Shown here in pieces: positions 19,101-26,882 of a DNA stretch of 64,000 bases (position 1 is the first letter of the stretch; every line of letters starts with the position of its first letter). The notes beneath the pieces are model-generated. The model did not search any database. It was not told the DNA's origin and worked only from the letters and a program-made list of their open reading frames with translations. The DNA is from Aquabacterium lacunae (GTDB lineage Bacteria > Pseudomonadota > Gammaproteobacteria > Burkholderiales > Burkholderiaceae_C): positions 248,001-312,000 of the forward strand of contig NZ_SIXI01000005.1 in assembly GCF_004310865.1 (NCBI RefSeq). The letters run 5' to 3'. Made by a program: the position numbers and the translations under genes.

Positions 19101-19415
19101 CTGCTGGCGCCCGACTTCACCGTGAGCTGGCCCACGGGCGAATTCGGCCCCATGGGCTTTGAAGGCGCGGTGCGCCTGGGCTTTGGCAAGCAGCTGGAAG
19201 CCATTGCCGATCCGGTGCAGCGCCAGCAGGTGTTCGATGGCCTTGTGGCCGAGGCCTACCGACGCGGCAAGGCCTTGAACATGGCCGCCCACCTGGAACT
19301 CGACGACGTGATCGATCCGGCCGACACCCGCCGCTGGCTGTTGCGTGGGCTGGCCTCGATGCCGCAACCGGCGCCACGCCAGGGCCGCAAGCGCCCCTTC
19401 GTGGACGCCTGGTGA
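16107..19415 (+). CDS. Single-chain biotin-dependent acyl-CoA carboxylase
   Basis: About 1102 residues carrying a whole biotin-dependent carboxylase. Biotin carboxylase occupies roughly 1-450 (LLIANRGEIAIRI, glycine-rich ATP loop AGGGGRGM, MEANPRLQVEH), the biotinyl domain roughly 490-565 with EAMKMEF and biotinyl lysine near 531, and the two-part carboxyltransferase from about 600 to the end (PGFMVGPEAEKTATVRH, AMTAGSLLAPD). The order matches the single-chain long-chain acyl-CoA carboxylases. The acceptor acyl-CoA cannot be read from sequence. Start at 16107 fits the family N-terminus; upstream ATG at 16044 and GTG at 15990 are in frame. No separate subunit genes occur nearby. Confidence 0.9.
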   Translation: MPVLLIANRGEIAIRIARAAQELGWRTVGLQASDEGHPLHAEHVGTCVVLPGRGVPAYLDQAAVLAAARAQGCTHVHPGYGLLSENATFARACAEAGLVFVGPAPEVLDLLGDKAQARALAQRCGVPVTAGIDRATTVAEAQAFFRGLGEGGAMMIKALAGGGGRGMRVVHTFDDIAPLHATCQAEAQAAFGQGAVYVEQLVARARHIEVQVLGDGSGAVSHAWERDCTVQRNHQKLLEIAPAPNLDAALRQQLLDAAVRLAQAVTLRGLCTFEFLVDLDQSGAFYFMEANPRLQVEHTVTEQVTGLDLVQSQLRLAQGATLAELGLTQADIPRPQGCALQVRVNTERQLPDGRAVPATGLVLAYEPPAGPGIRVDGCGHAGMQPHPGFDTLVAKVVVHHPLGFAPCVARARRALAEFRLDGVAHNIALAQAILAHADVGAHAVSTRWLQQQLAALLPLAEQQPRPKPLIHLHAGPATQGASAGGAHAVADLPEGCVAVCTSVPGSLMAWRVQPGEVVRAGQCVALVEAMKMEFEILVEQGGRVDVLLAEVGHVLADGQALLALDPRHDDGQAHASGQQALDPDHIRPDLAEVVQRHLVTQDAARPEAVAKRHAQGQLTARENIDRFVDAGSFIEYGALALASQRTRLKEAELIARSPADGLVAGLATVNAAQFGEQAARCMVMAYDYTVFAGTQGVINHQKTDRLLHLALQRQIPLVLWAEGGGGRPNDEYPGVSLLDNMTFLGLARLSGLVPTVAIVNGRCFAGNAALAGCCDVIIATQSTTLGMAGPAMIEGGGLGKFAPEEVGPVSMQEPNGVIDIVVKDEAEAVAVAQRYMGYFQGRTTDWTAPDQRLLRHLVPEKRTQVYDVRAVIRTLCDEGSVLELRPRFASGMVTALARLEGRPVGLIANDPRHLGGAIDADGADKAARFMQLCDAFDIPLVSLCDTPGFMVGPEAEKTATVRHFSRMFLAAASLTVPYFVVVLRKGYGLGAQAMTAGSLLAPDFTVSWPTGEFGPMGFEGAVRLGFGKQLEAIADPVQRQQVFDGLVAEAYRRGKALNMAAHLELDDVIDPADTRRWLLRGLASMPQPAPRQGRKRPFVDAW

Positions 19416-19482
19416 GCCCGTGCTATCTTCGCGCCCCGCCTGACCGAACCCGATCCTGCTTCTGCACCTGATTCCGCGCCCG

Positions 19483-20385
19483 ATGAACATCACCGTCCTC
19501 GAAGAACTCAAGGCCTACATCGACCCCCTCACGCCCGACGAACACGAGGCACTCGAGCGCAGCCTGCTGGCCGAAGGCTGCCGCGATGCACTGGTGCTGT
19601 GGGGCGACATCCTGGTTGACGGCCACAACCGCTACGCCATCTGCACGCAGCACGGCATTCCTTTCGAGACGAAGCAGCATCCGCACTTCCGCTCCATGGA
19701 AGACGTGCACCTGTGGATGATCAACCAGCACCTGGGGCGGCGCAGCGTGTCCGATTACCAGCGTGGCGTGCTGGCCTTGCGCAAGAAGGCCCTGCTGGAA
19801 GCGCGCAAGCAGGCGGCCGTGAAGGCGATTGACCAGGCCACCGCTGCAGCGCCCGAGGCAGCCGTCGCTGATGCCGCCCCCGCTGCGGGTCCGGCGGTCG
19901 GCGCCGTGGCCGCCGACACCCTCGCGCCGTGGGAAGAGGCCGAGCCGCTCAAGAGCCGCGAGGCCATTGCCCGCGCCGCCCGCATCAGCGCCGCCACCGT
20001 GGCCCAGATCGAAAAGATCCAGCAAACGGCCGTGCCCGAGCTGGTGGCCGCCGTGAAGGCCGGTGACATCTCGATTTCTGCTGCGGCCGTGGTGGCCACC
20101 TTGCCGCAAGACGAGCAGCACAACGCGGTGGCCGGTGGCAGCAAGCAGCTCAAGGAAGTGGCCCGCCAGGTGCGGGAGGCCAAATCAGGCAGCCGCACAC
20201 CCAAGGCGCCACCGGCCGAAGAGCTGGCTCAGCAGGCAGCCCAGGCCGGGCAGGACCAGGAGGCGCTGCTGCGCGAACTGACCGAGCCGCGCCCCGACGA
20301 AAGCCCCGAAGCCTTCATCGCCCGCCTGCAGCGCACGGTGCGCGAGCTGTGGCTGGACCGTGCCCGCCTGACCCGCGGCGCCTGA
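19483..20385 (+). CDS. ParB-like partition/DNA-binding protein
   Basis: 300 residues. The N-terminal 70 residues resemble the ParB N-domain (CRDALVLWGDILVDGHNRYAI contains the VDGHNRY box that in ParB-like proteins binds nucleotide). After an Ala/Pro-rich linker the middle resembles a KorB/ParB helix-turn-helix region (AIARAARISAATVAQIEKI, then LVAAVKAGDISISAAAVVA), followed by a Glu/Gln-rich end. Similar proteins are often annotated as plasmid replication/partition related but many are chromosomal orphans. No parA, origin or plasmid gene is nearby, and the first 67 bases upstream are the gap after the carboxylase gene, so the role is unknown. Confidence 0.65.
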   Translation: MNITVLEELKAYIDPLTPDEHEALERSLLAEGCRDALVLWGDILVDGHNRYAICTQHGIPFETKQHPHFRSMEDVHLWMINQHLGRRSVSDYQRGVLALRKKALLEARKQAAVKAIDQATAAAPEAAVADAAPAAGPAVGAVAADTLAPWEEAEPLKSREAIARAARISAATVAQIEKIQQTAVPELVAAVKAGDISISAAAVVATLPQDEQHNAVAGGSKQLKEVARQVREAKSGSRTPKAPPAEELAQQAAQAGQDQEALLRELTEPRPDESPEAFIARLQRTVRELWLDRARLTRGA

Positions 20386-20437
20386 CGCCCAGCTTGACAT
20401 GATTCACTGCCTTCATCCGCCACACCACAGGACACCC

Positions 20438-20944
20438 ATGAGCACCTCTCGCCGCCCCAACCAGATGAGCCGCATGCTGAGCAAGCTCGACGGCCTGCCC
20501 GCTGGCTTGCGCCAATGGCTGACCTCCAAGATGCTCGGGCGCGTGGTGCCCATGGTGGGCACGGCCGGCCTGCGGTTCGAAGAGGTGTCATCGCAGCGTG
20601 TGGTGGTGCACATCCGCAACCGCAAGCCGGTGCAGAACCACATCCAGGGTGTGCACGCCGCCGCCATGGCCCTGCTGGCCGAAACGGCCACCGGCTTTTG
20701 CGTGGGCATGAACCTGCCCGATGACAAGCTTCCCCTCATCAAGACCCTGAAGGTGAACTACCTCAAGCGCGCCCAGGGCGACATGAAGGCCGTGGCCCAG
20801 CTGCGCCCCGAGCAAGTCGAGCAGATCCTCACGCTCGACAAAGGCGAGGTGACCGTGCCCGTTCAGATCACCGACAGCACGGGTGCCGAACCCATCCAGT
20901 GCGAGATGGTCTGGGCGTGGGTGCCGAAACAACGCAAGGCCTGA
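20438..20944 (+). CDS. DUF4442 hotdog-fold protein
   Basis: 168 residues of the DUF4442 family, related to hotdog thioesterases (PaaI-like). Key regions are NHIQGVHAAAMALLAETATG, which corresponds to the hotdog helix with the substrate pocket, and the strand KTLKVNYLKRAQGD. Members are presumed acyl-CoA thioesterases, but catalytic activity here is an inference. The start at 20438 (MSTSRR) is preferred over 20399. It lies 52 bases after the ParB-like gene and is followed by a terminator hairpin. Confidence 0.75.
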   Translation: MSTSRRPNQMSRMLSKLDGLPAGLRQWLTSKMLGRVVPMVGTAGLRFEEVSSQRVVVHIRNRKPVQNHIQGVHAAAMALLAETATGFCVGMNLPDDKLPLIKTLKVNYLKRAQGDMKAVAQLRPEQVEQILTLDKGEVTVPVQITDSTGAEPIQCEMVWAWVPKQRKA

Positions 20945-20958
20945 CGCCAATCGTCCAT

Positions 20959-20990
20959 CGCGTGCAATCCGCACGCGCCCCGTCTTTTTT
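20959..20990 (+). terminator. Terminator after the DUF4442 gene
   Basis: CGCGTGC / GCACGCG with loop AATCC, then a short C-rich spacer and six T residues (20985-20990). The U-tract begins seven bases after the stem, so strength is uncertain. Confidence 0.6.
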
Positions 20991-20997
20991 ACCATTC

Positions 20998-21014
20998 GAT
21001 GCAGCTGTTGCATC
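20998..21014. promoter_or_regulatory. Palindrome at the GDSL-lipoprotein promoter
   Basis: GATGCA-GCTGT-TGCATC, a perfect 6-5-6 inverted repeat. It sits directly upstream of a possible -10 element (TAGACT, 21017-21022), where a repressor would block polymerase. The regulator is unknown. Confidence 0.35.
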
Positions 21015-21091
21015 CCTAGACTGCCCTCGTCAGATTCACACGCAGGGGTCGGCATTCCCCGGCCCGACTGTGTGAACCGAGGAGCAACAAC

Positions 21092-22327
21092 ATGAAGCGA
21101 CACACCTTGGCGGCCCTGGTGGCTGCCGGTTTGCTGGCTGCCTGCGGCGGCGGTGGCAACAGCGGCGAGACCAAGCTCAACCCGGTGGGCCTGAAAGTGG
21201 TGGGGGCCAGCCTGGCCGACTCGGGCACCTTCGGCCTGAAGTTCACCGTGCAATCGGCCAGTGGCACACCTTATGCGGTCTACACCGAGCGCGTGGCGGC
21301 TGCTTACGGCCTTTCCTTGTGCGCCCACTACCGCAGCAGCAACGGCGGTGTGAGTTACACCACCAACGACGCGTGTTTCAACCACGCGGTGGCGGGGGCT
21401 GCCATCAACTTCGGCTTGATGACCGACACCAACAGCGACACGGTGAACGACACCTTCACGGCGGTGCCGGTGGTGCCTTCGAGCATGCTGCGCCAGCTCA
21501 GCGAGCTGTCGGCCCGTGGCATGAGCAGCGGCGACGTGCTGATTGTGGGCGAGGGTTCGTCGAACGATGCGGCCCAGCTGATCACGGCTTACCTCACCGA
21601 TGCACAGACGGCTGGCACGCTGAACACTACCTTGTTCCGACAGGTCATCACCTCGCTGCTGCAGGACGGTGGCACGACCGCTGGCAGTGGCGTGCTGGCC
21701 ACCGACAAGGGTGCAGCTGCCGGTGCGGCCTACATGACCCGACTGGCTCAGACCCTGGTGGCATCCATCAAGACCCAGGCGCTGGACAAGGGCGTGCAGC
21801 GCGTGGTGGTGCTCAACACCCTGGATGTGACCCGCACCCCCAGGCTGCAAGCGGTGTTGAGCACGCTCGATGCGACCCAGGCCGCGCAGTTGCAAGCCCT
21901 GTTCCGGGCCTGGGTGCAGGCCTACAACGCGGCGCTGAACACGGCCGTGGCGGCCCATGGCGGCAAGATCGCCGTGGTGGACCTGTTCACCGCCTTCAAC
22001 GACCAGCTGGACAACCCCGCGCAGTACGGCTTGACCAACACCACTTCGACCGTGTGCTTCGAAACCGTGAACGCAGCGGGGGGCACCAAGACCAACAGCG
22101 TGGTGGCACCCGGCACCATCGGCCTGGGTGACACCAATGTGTCGGTGTCGGTGCCGCAGACCTGCAATGACGCGTATGCGTCGAGCATCATGCCCACGCA
22201 GAACGCCACGGGCGCCGACTGGTGGAAGACCTATGTCTTTGCCGACAACTTCCACCCCACCCCTTACGGACACCAACTGCTCGCCCAGCTGGTGGCCAAG
22301 CGCCTGGCCGAAGCTGGCTGGTTGTGA
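21092..22327 (+). CDS. GDSL/SGNH-family lipoprotein hydrolase
   Basis: 411 residues. The N-terminus is a lipoprotein signal with lipobox LAAC (Cys18) followed by glycines. SGNH hydrolase blocks are present: block I GASLADSGTF with nucleophile Ser40, an Asn-containing block GEGSSNDA, and block V DNFHPTPYGH giving the catalytic Asp and His. It is presumably an outer-membrane or periplasmic esterase/lipase. An RBS (GAGGAG) precedes the ATG. The OmpW gene follows after 16 bases, so both are probably one transcript. Confidence 0.85.
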   Translation: MKRHTLAALVAAGLLAACGGGGNSGETKLNPVGLKVVGASLADSGTFGLKFTVQSASGTPYAVYTERVAAAYGLSLCAHYRSSNGGVSYTTNDACFNHAVAGAAINFGLMTDTNSDTVNDTFTAVPVVPSSMLRQLSELSARGMSSGDVLIVGEGSSNDAAQLITAYLTDAQTAGTLNTTLFRQVITSLLQDGGTTAGSGVLATDKGAAAGAAYMTRLAQTLVASIKTQALDKGVQRVVVLNTLDVTRTPRLQAVLSTLDATQAAQLQALFRAWVQAYNAALNTAVAAHGGKIAVVDLFTAFNDQLDNPAQYGLTNTTSTVCFETVNAAGGTKTNSVVAPGTIGLGDTNVSVSVPQTCNDAYASSIMPTQNATGADWWKTYVFADNFHPTPYGHQLLAQLVAKRLAEAGWL

Positions 22328-22343
22328 GCAAAAGGAATTCGAC

Positions 22344-23036
22344 ATGACACATCGACTGACTGCTGTGGCGGCCGTGACCGCCTGCTGCCTGGGCTTGCTG
22401 ATCGCCCCGACCGACAGCCATGCCGACAGCGGCTGGTGGGTGGGCAAGCTCAGTGCCCGCATCGGGGTCAACGCGGCCTTTCCCCAGGTCGAAAGCGGCA
22501 ACCTCAGCGCGCCATCACCGGCAGGCTCCAAGGTCGACATCAGCAATGCCTACGCCCTGGGTGGCGGGGTGAACTGGAAGGTGGATTCGCACTGGAGCCT
22601 GGACCTGCCTGTGGGCATTCCATTCAAGGCTCGCATCAGCGGTGATGGGGCCATTGCTGGCGTGGGAGAGATCGGTGAAACCCGCGTGGTGCCCGCCACC
22701 GGCTTCGTGCAGTACCGGTTCCTGGACGAAAAAGCCGCGGTGCGCCCTTTGTTCGGCCTGGGGTTGACCTACGTGAACTTCGTCAAGGAAAAGGGCAATG
22801 GCACGCTCACAGCGCTGCTTAACCCGGGCGGCAACCCCGTCACCTTGAAGGTCGAAGACAAGTTCACCCTCACGGCCCAGATGGGTGCCACCTACAACAT
22901 CAATGAACGCATGTTCGTGGAAGGCATGCTGGCCTTCACACCGCTCAAAACGCGCACCACGCTCAGCACAGGGCAGACCATCGACGTGCGTCTGAACCCG
23001 ATCACCGCTGGGTTGTACGTGGGTTACCGGTATTGA
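22344..23036 (+). CDS. ompW: OmpW-family outer membrane protein
   Basis: 230 residues with a signal peptide (cleavage after DSHA) and the alternating strands of the eight-stranded OmpW barrel: KLSARIGVNAAFP at the start, conserved LDLPVGIPFK, RPLFGLGLTYVNF, TAQMGATYNINERMFVEGML and a C-terminal aromatic residue (VGYRY). OmpW proteins are thought to let small hydrophobic compounds cross the outer membrane. Its position after a secreted GDSL esterase suggests uptake of the esterase products, which is an inference. It is convergent with the mrtJ-like gene, with 24 bases between. Confidence 0.9.
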   Translation: MTHRLTAVAAVTACCLGLLIAPTDSHADSGWWVGKLSARIGVNAAFPQVESGNLSAPSPAGSKVDISNAYALGGGVNWKVDSHWSLDLPVGIPFKARISGDGAIAGVGEIGETRVVPATGFVQYRFLDEKAAVRPLFGLGLTYVNFVKEKGNGTLTALLNPGGNPVTLKVEDKFTLTAQMGATYNINERMFVEGMLAFTPLKTRTTLSTGQTIDVRLNPITAGLYVGYRY

Positions 23037-23060
23037 GGTGCAGGCCACATGAGCCGCTGA

Positions 23061-24176
23061 TCAAGGCGTGCCAGAGCGGTACACGCGATTGACCTTGGGC
23101 TGCAGACTGTAGGCCGTGTGTTCCGGCATCGCTTGCAAACCGATCAGCGGCAGGGCCTGCAGCTCGCCGTTGATTCGTGACGTCTCGCTCGCGTCGGCGG
23201 GTCGGCGATGCCACTGCGCCGTGTGACGCACCAGGTCGGCACGCACACCGCGCACCTCGCGCAGCGTGGTCACCTGGTGTTCGTAGCGCACCAAGGGGGC
23301 CTCGGGTCGATCGGTGTCGAACACCATGCGGTGCATCTCCCTGAACGCCTGTGCATCAGCAGATCCGTCGGGTGGTGCGGCGCCTGGCCGCAGCCACGTG
23401 ATCGACAGCAAACCGTGCTCGAACTGCATGGTGGGCAGCGGTGCCGTGTCGGGCGTGCCCAGCAAGGTGGTGTTGCGCCAGCAGCGGGTGGTGTGGTCGG
23501 CCGAGTCGGCCTGAGTCTGCACGACCAGCGTCCATGTGCGTGGCGCACCCGGCGATGTGGGCGGCGCGGCCTGCACCATGGCCAGGCGGATCATTCCAGC
23601 ATCGGCCTGACGGACTGTGACCAGGGCTGGTGATTCGGTGTGCAGCGATGCATGGCCCGCTTCGGGCCCTTGCGTACAGTCGGGCATGTGCGCCCCCTTC
23701 GATGGCGTGCTTGACGCCGGCAGTGTGCCTGCATGGGCCACCCCCAGGCTGCTCACCACCAGCAGGGACACATTGAACCAGGTGTGCACCAGGGCGCACA
23801 CGCTCAACCGTTGAAACCTGAACCACACCATGCCCAGCACCCAGGAGGGAATGAACCACAGCCAGGCCATGGGCCCGGCCATGCCGTGGTGAAGCGCCAC
23901 GAACACCAGGCTCACCAGGCCGTTGGCCACCCAGGGGGCCTGTCGGGGCCAGCGACGGTGCAGCCACCGGACACATTCTGGCAGCAACTGGCGCCGCAGC
24001 GCCCATTCCTCCACCCAGGGCCCCACCAACAAAAACGCCACCCAGTGCACCCACCCCAGCGGTTGCAGGGACAGGCCCAGGTGGCGGTGGGCCAGCCAGG
24101 CCACCCCCAGGCTGGCCGAACCGAGCAGCATCAGCCACCCGGCATCGGCGCGCCGCAAGGGGGAGGCGCTGTGCAT
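23061..24176 (-). CDS. CPBP/CAAX-type intramembrane protease, MrtJ-like, with C-terminal extension
   Basis: 371 residues. The first 145 form the membrane protease: EEWALR (56-61) supplies the glutamates and arginine of the CPBP motif 1, HHGMA (96-100) is motif 2 and HTWFN (131-135) is motif 3. The remaining 220 residues are soluble-looking, with Trp-rich strands, and match no family I recognise. Its ATG overlaps the stop of the upstream CLCA-like gene (TGATG), so the two are translationally coupled. That neighbour ends in a GGGGGC-hydrophobic-RRRK tail, the substrate signal of JDVT-CTERM systems, so this is most likely the sorting protease for it. Confidence 0.75.
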   Translation of the reverse strand: MHSASPLRRADAGWLMLLGSASLGVAWLAHRHLGLSLQPLGWVHWVAFLLVGPWVEEWALRRQLLPECVRWLHRRWPRQAPWVANGLVSLVFVALHHGMAGPMAWLWFIPSWVLGMVWFRFQRLSVCALVHTWFNVSLLVVSSLGVAHAGTLPASSTPSKGAHMPDCTQGPEAGHASLHTESPALVTVRQADAGMIRLAMVQAAPPTSPGAPRTWTLVVQTQADSADHTTRCWRNTTLLGTPDTAPLPTMQFEHGLLSITWLRPGAAPPDGSADAQAFREMHRMVFDTDRPEAPLVRYEHQVTTLREVRGVRADLVRHTAQWHRRPADASETSRINGELQALPLIGLQAMPEHTAYSLQPKVNRVYRSGTP

Positions 24177-26692
24177 CAGCCTTGCTTGCGACGGCGCCAG
24201 GCGGCAAAGCCTGCGGCGCCCAGCACCAGGGCCAGCAGCGAAGCATCGGTCTGGCCAGGCAGGGCCGTGCAGCCACCACCGCCGCCCGACGAAGGTTGCG
24301 CGGCGGCAGGCACCGCAGCCGCCACCACACCCTTGGCGCCTTCCAGCAAGGTGAACTCGACATCGGCCAGGCGCTGGATTTCGTCTTCGATGATCACGTC
24401 CGCGCGGGCGGGCAGGCTGCCGTTGGCACGGATCACGTTCGAGCTGAATTTCGAGGTGTCGGGGATGGTCAGCGCCACGATCACCGCCGCATAGTCACCG
24501 GCCGGCAGGCGGCCGTCGAGGCTGAGCGTGTAGACCCCGTCGTTGGCGCGCTCGTCGGCGCCCGCGCCGTTGTCCTGCATGCTCAGGCCTTCCAGCACCG
24601 TGGTGCCGTCCGACGTGCGCACGATCGACACCTTCACATCACCGCCCTTGATGGGCGTGCTGCCACCAAAGCGCGCCGTGATCACCGGCACGGTCAGCGA
24701 GTCGCTGGCGCCACCGACCACCGAGGCGCCGAGGCTGATCGGGTTGGTGGCGGTCGACGCATCGCTGTAGACCTCCATGTCGAGGCCATCGACGGTGGTC
24801 GATGAGGCTTGGGCCCGCATCACGATCTCCGCAAACTCCATCGGCGAGCGTGTCGCCGCAGGCGCGAGGTCGTTGGTCATCACGTACGTGGCTTCGCCAT
24901 TTTGTGTGTCAAGGGTCAAGCCGTTTTGCGATGTCAAGGTGACGAACACGCCATTTTTGTTGCGAATGCTGAAGGTCAGCTTGTTGGCGTCTTCGGGGTC
25001 GAAGAACCACTTCAGCACCACCTTTTCACCGTCGTACTCCTTGGGGGACAGGATGAAGGTGGTGATCGCCAGGCCACCGGCCCCGAGGGCCGGGTGCGAA
25101 TCCACGTCGATCAGGTTCAGCACCTCGCCGGCTTGCGCAGCAGCGGCCTTGGCCATTTCGCGGGTGGCTTCCTGGGCGTTCTTGGCGGTGTTGAAGTCAC
25201 CGCCGGTTTTTGGGGCCAGGGTGGCCAGGGGCACGGTGTCGGCGGCAGGGGCCACCACGGGTGCGCTGGCCGGCAGGCGGAAGCCCACCACGTTCAGGGC
25301 CACCTTGTTGTCTTTGGCCGTTTGCGCCAGCGTGGCGGGCGCCGTGGCGCCTTGGCGGGTCAGCACCTCCAGGCTGTCGGTGGTGGCGCTGCTGGCCAAC
25401 GGGGTGGTCAACAGGCTGTTGCGGACGGCATTGAAGGCCACACCGATGTCAAAGCTGCCCGAGGTGGCACGCGTGATGCCACTGAGCGCCGTGATGCGCG
25501 CGTTGATGCCGTCGCTGTCATCGCTGAACGTCGGTGCATTCCCGCTGACGATCGGAAAGGCTGTCACGGCATAGCGCGCCTGTTTTTGCACGTCGGTCAC
25601 AGCCGCTTCACGTGTCAGCATGGCCTTGGCGGTGGCAATGGCTTCGTTGAAGGCGCTTTCCGGCAGCGTGCGATCGATCACGATCACCTTGCGTTGCCTG
25701 GGGGCGGGGCCCTGTTCCGGCAATGGGCCGTTGGTGTTGTGAATCTCTTGTCCCGCATCGCTCTTGAAAATGATGCTGAGGTCGCTGGCATGGCCTTGGA
25801 TCTGGGCTTGCCCGTCGCTGGCGTTGGTTTTCAAATCGGCCACGGCCGGAACACTCAGGTTCTTGAAGGCCGCAAACCACTGGCGACGGCCATTGTGGCC
25901 CGCATCGCCCCTGGCCACTTCGCTGTCCAGGGCCGGGTTGCGGATCAGGGTTTCCCAGGCGCTGGCACCCTGGTTGTTGCTGCTCAGGCGGTACACCCGG
26001 CCTTGTGCTGTCTGTGTTTCTGCACCATAGTCTGCGGCCGTTGACAGGCGGGCGAACGTCTCATGGTTGTTCATGATGGTGTTCAACGCGGTGTCGGTGC
26101 TTGCCGGGGATCCGGGGTTGGCCGGGTCCACCGCTTTGCCTGCTTCCACGTATTCGTCGGCCAGGCCCAGGAAGTAGTGGCCCAGTTCGTGGGCCACGAC
26201 CTGGCCCAGGAAGGCTTCGGTGCTGACTTCCGGGTCCTGGCCGCTCGGGGCGTTGTTCATGCCCAGGAAGTTGTAGGTGCTGAAGCCTTCAAAGCCAAAG
26301 CCGCTGAAGCCCGTGGCGTACGAGCGGCCTTCTTTGTTGATCAGCTGGATGTCGACGTTTTCGCCGTATTGCTTATTGCTGAACACATACACGTTGCGCA
26401 GCTTCTGCTTGCCGTTGGTCATCACGAACAGGCTGCGCGAGAGCTGGTTGATCTGCGCGCGGATGTAATCCTTGTTCAGGGTGATGCCTGGAGCGTTGAA
26501 ATGAAGGGGGGGATTTACAAAGTCCCAATCCACGTTCACGGTCAGGTCCACAAACTCCACGCCTTCCTCATTGACCGCGTTGCTGGTCTTGCTCAGCGGG
26601 TGGTTGGCCGCGTGGGTCAGGCTCAGCGGAGTGGCCAGTGTCAGCAGCGAGGCGGCCATCAGCGAGGCCGAGAGTTTCTTGAGCGTCATCAT
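24176..26692 (-). CDS. CLCA-like secreted metalloprotease with JDVT-CTERM-like sorting tail
   Basis: About 838 residues. A signal peptide (cleavage near THA) precedes a zinc-protease site HELGHYFLGLADEY (168-181), the HExxH...LGLxDEY form found in CLCA proteins. A von Willebrand A-like middle region follows, then a beta-rich domain containing DNGAGADERANDGVY (from about 707), which matches the DxGAGAD..xDGVY signature of CLCA C-terminal domains. The last 36 residues are GGGGGC, a spacer, a hydrophobic helix and RRRK, a JDVT-CTERM-like signal. The partner protease gene overlaps the stop. Starts at 26692, 26713 and 26728 are possible; 26692 gives the best signal peptide. A three-unit direct repeat lies 101 bases upstream. 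Confidence 0.75.
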   Translation of the reverse strand: MMTLKKLSASLMAASLLTLATPLSLTHAANHPLSKTSNAVNEEGVEFVDLTVNVDWDFVNPPLHFNAPGITLNKDYIRAQINQLSRSLFVMTNGKQKLRNVYVFSNKQYGENVDIQLINKEGRSYATGFSGFGFEGFSTYNFLGMNNAPSGQDPEVSTEAFLGQVVAHELGHYFLGLADEYVEAGKAVDPANPGSPASTDTALNTIMNNHETFARLSTAADYGAETQTAQGRVYRLSSNNQGASAWETLIRNPALDSEVARGDAGHNGRRQWFAAFKNLSVPAVADLKTNASDGQAQIQGHASDLSIIFKSDAGQEIHNTNGPLPEQGPAPRQRKVIVIDRTLPESAFNEAIATAKAMLTREAAVTDVQKQARYAVTAFPIVSGNAPTFSDDSDGINARITALSGITRATSGSFDIGVAFNAVRNSLLTTPLASSATTDSLEVLTRQGATAPATLAQTAKDNKVALNVVGFRLPASAPVVAPAADTVPLATLAPKTGGDFNTAKNAQEATREMAKAAAAQAGEVLNLIDVDSHPALGAGGLAITTFILSPKEYDGEKVVLKWFFDPEDANKLTFSIRNKNGVFVTLTSQNGLTLDTQNGEATYVMTNDLAPAATRSPMEFAEIVMRAQASSTTVDGLDMEVYSDASTATNPISLGASVVGGASDSLTVPVITARFGGSTPIKGGDVKVSIVRTSDGTTVLEGLSMQDNGAGADERANDGVYTLSLDGRLPAGDYAAVIVALTIPDTSKFSSNVIRANGSLPARADVIIEDEIQRLADVEFTLLEGAKGVVAAAVPAAAQPSSGGGGGCTALPGQTDASLLALVLGAAGFAAWRRRKQG

Positions 26693-26760
26693 GGGTGCGA
26701 GCGTCCTTCTCATGGGTCCAGTGTTCACATCACCTGCGGTTGCTTGCAGGGGGTGGCTGG

Positions 26761-26766
26761 ACTCTA
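26761..26766 (-). promoter_or_regulatory. Putative -10 element of the CLCA-like gene
   Basis: Minus-strand TAGAGT, 26 bases from the end of the three-unit repeat at 26793-26822, the same spacing as at the tpsB promoter. Assigned by comparison of the co-oriented promoters, not by consensus strength alone. Confidence 0.4.
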
Positions 26767-26792
26767 GGCAAGGCCGCGCGCGCCATGTCTTC

Positions 26793-26822
26793 GCATTTCA
26801 TCGCAAATCTGTGCGAATCTGA
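26793..26822 (-). promoter_or_regulatory. Three-unit 10-bp direct repeat (site 1, CLCA-like operon)
   Basis: Plus-strand units GCATTTCATC, GCAAATCTGT, GCGAATCTGA, starting every 10 bases. The seventh base of each unit is C, as in all 12 units of the four sites in this window. Proposed binding site of the OmpR-type regulator encoded at 38534-39292. Confidence 0.65.
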
Positions 26823-26882
26823 TCAAGGGGGTGAACATGGCACAGTTCCCCCCTGATCACGTTGCCCACAAGGGGCAAGGCC

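Noticed and set aside
15999-19511. Open reading frame of about 1170 codons on the minus strand
   Set aside because: It is antisense to the carboxylase gene, has low-complexity Gly/His/Gln/Ala composition and no domain. Long antisense frames are expected in GC-rich coding DNA.
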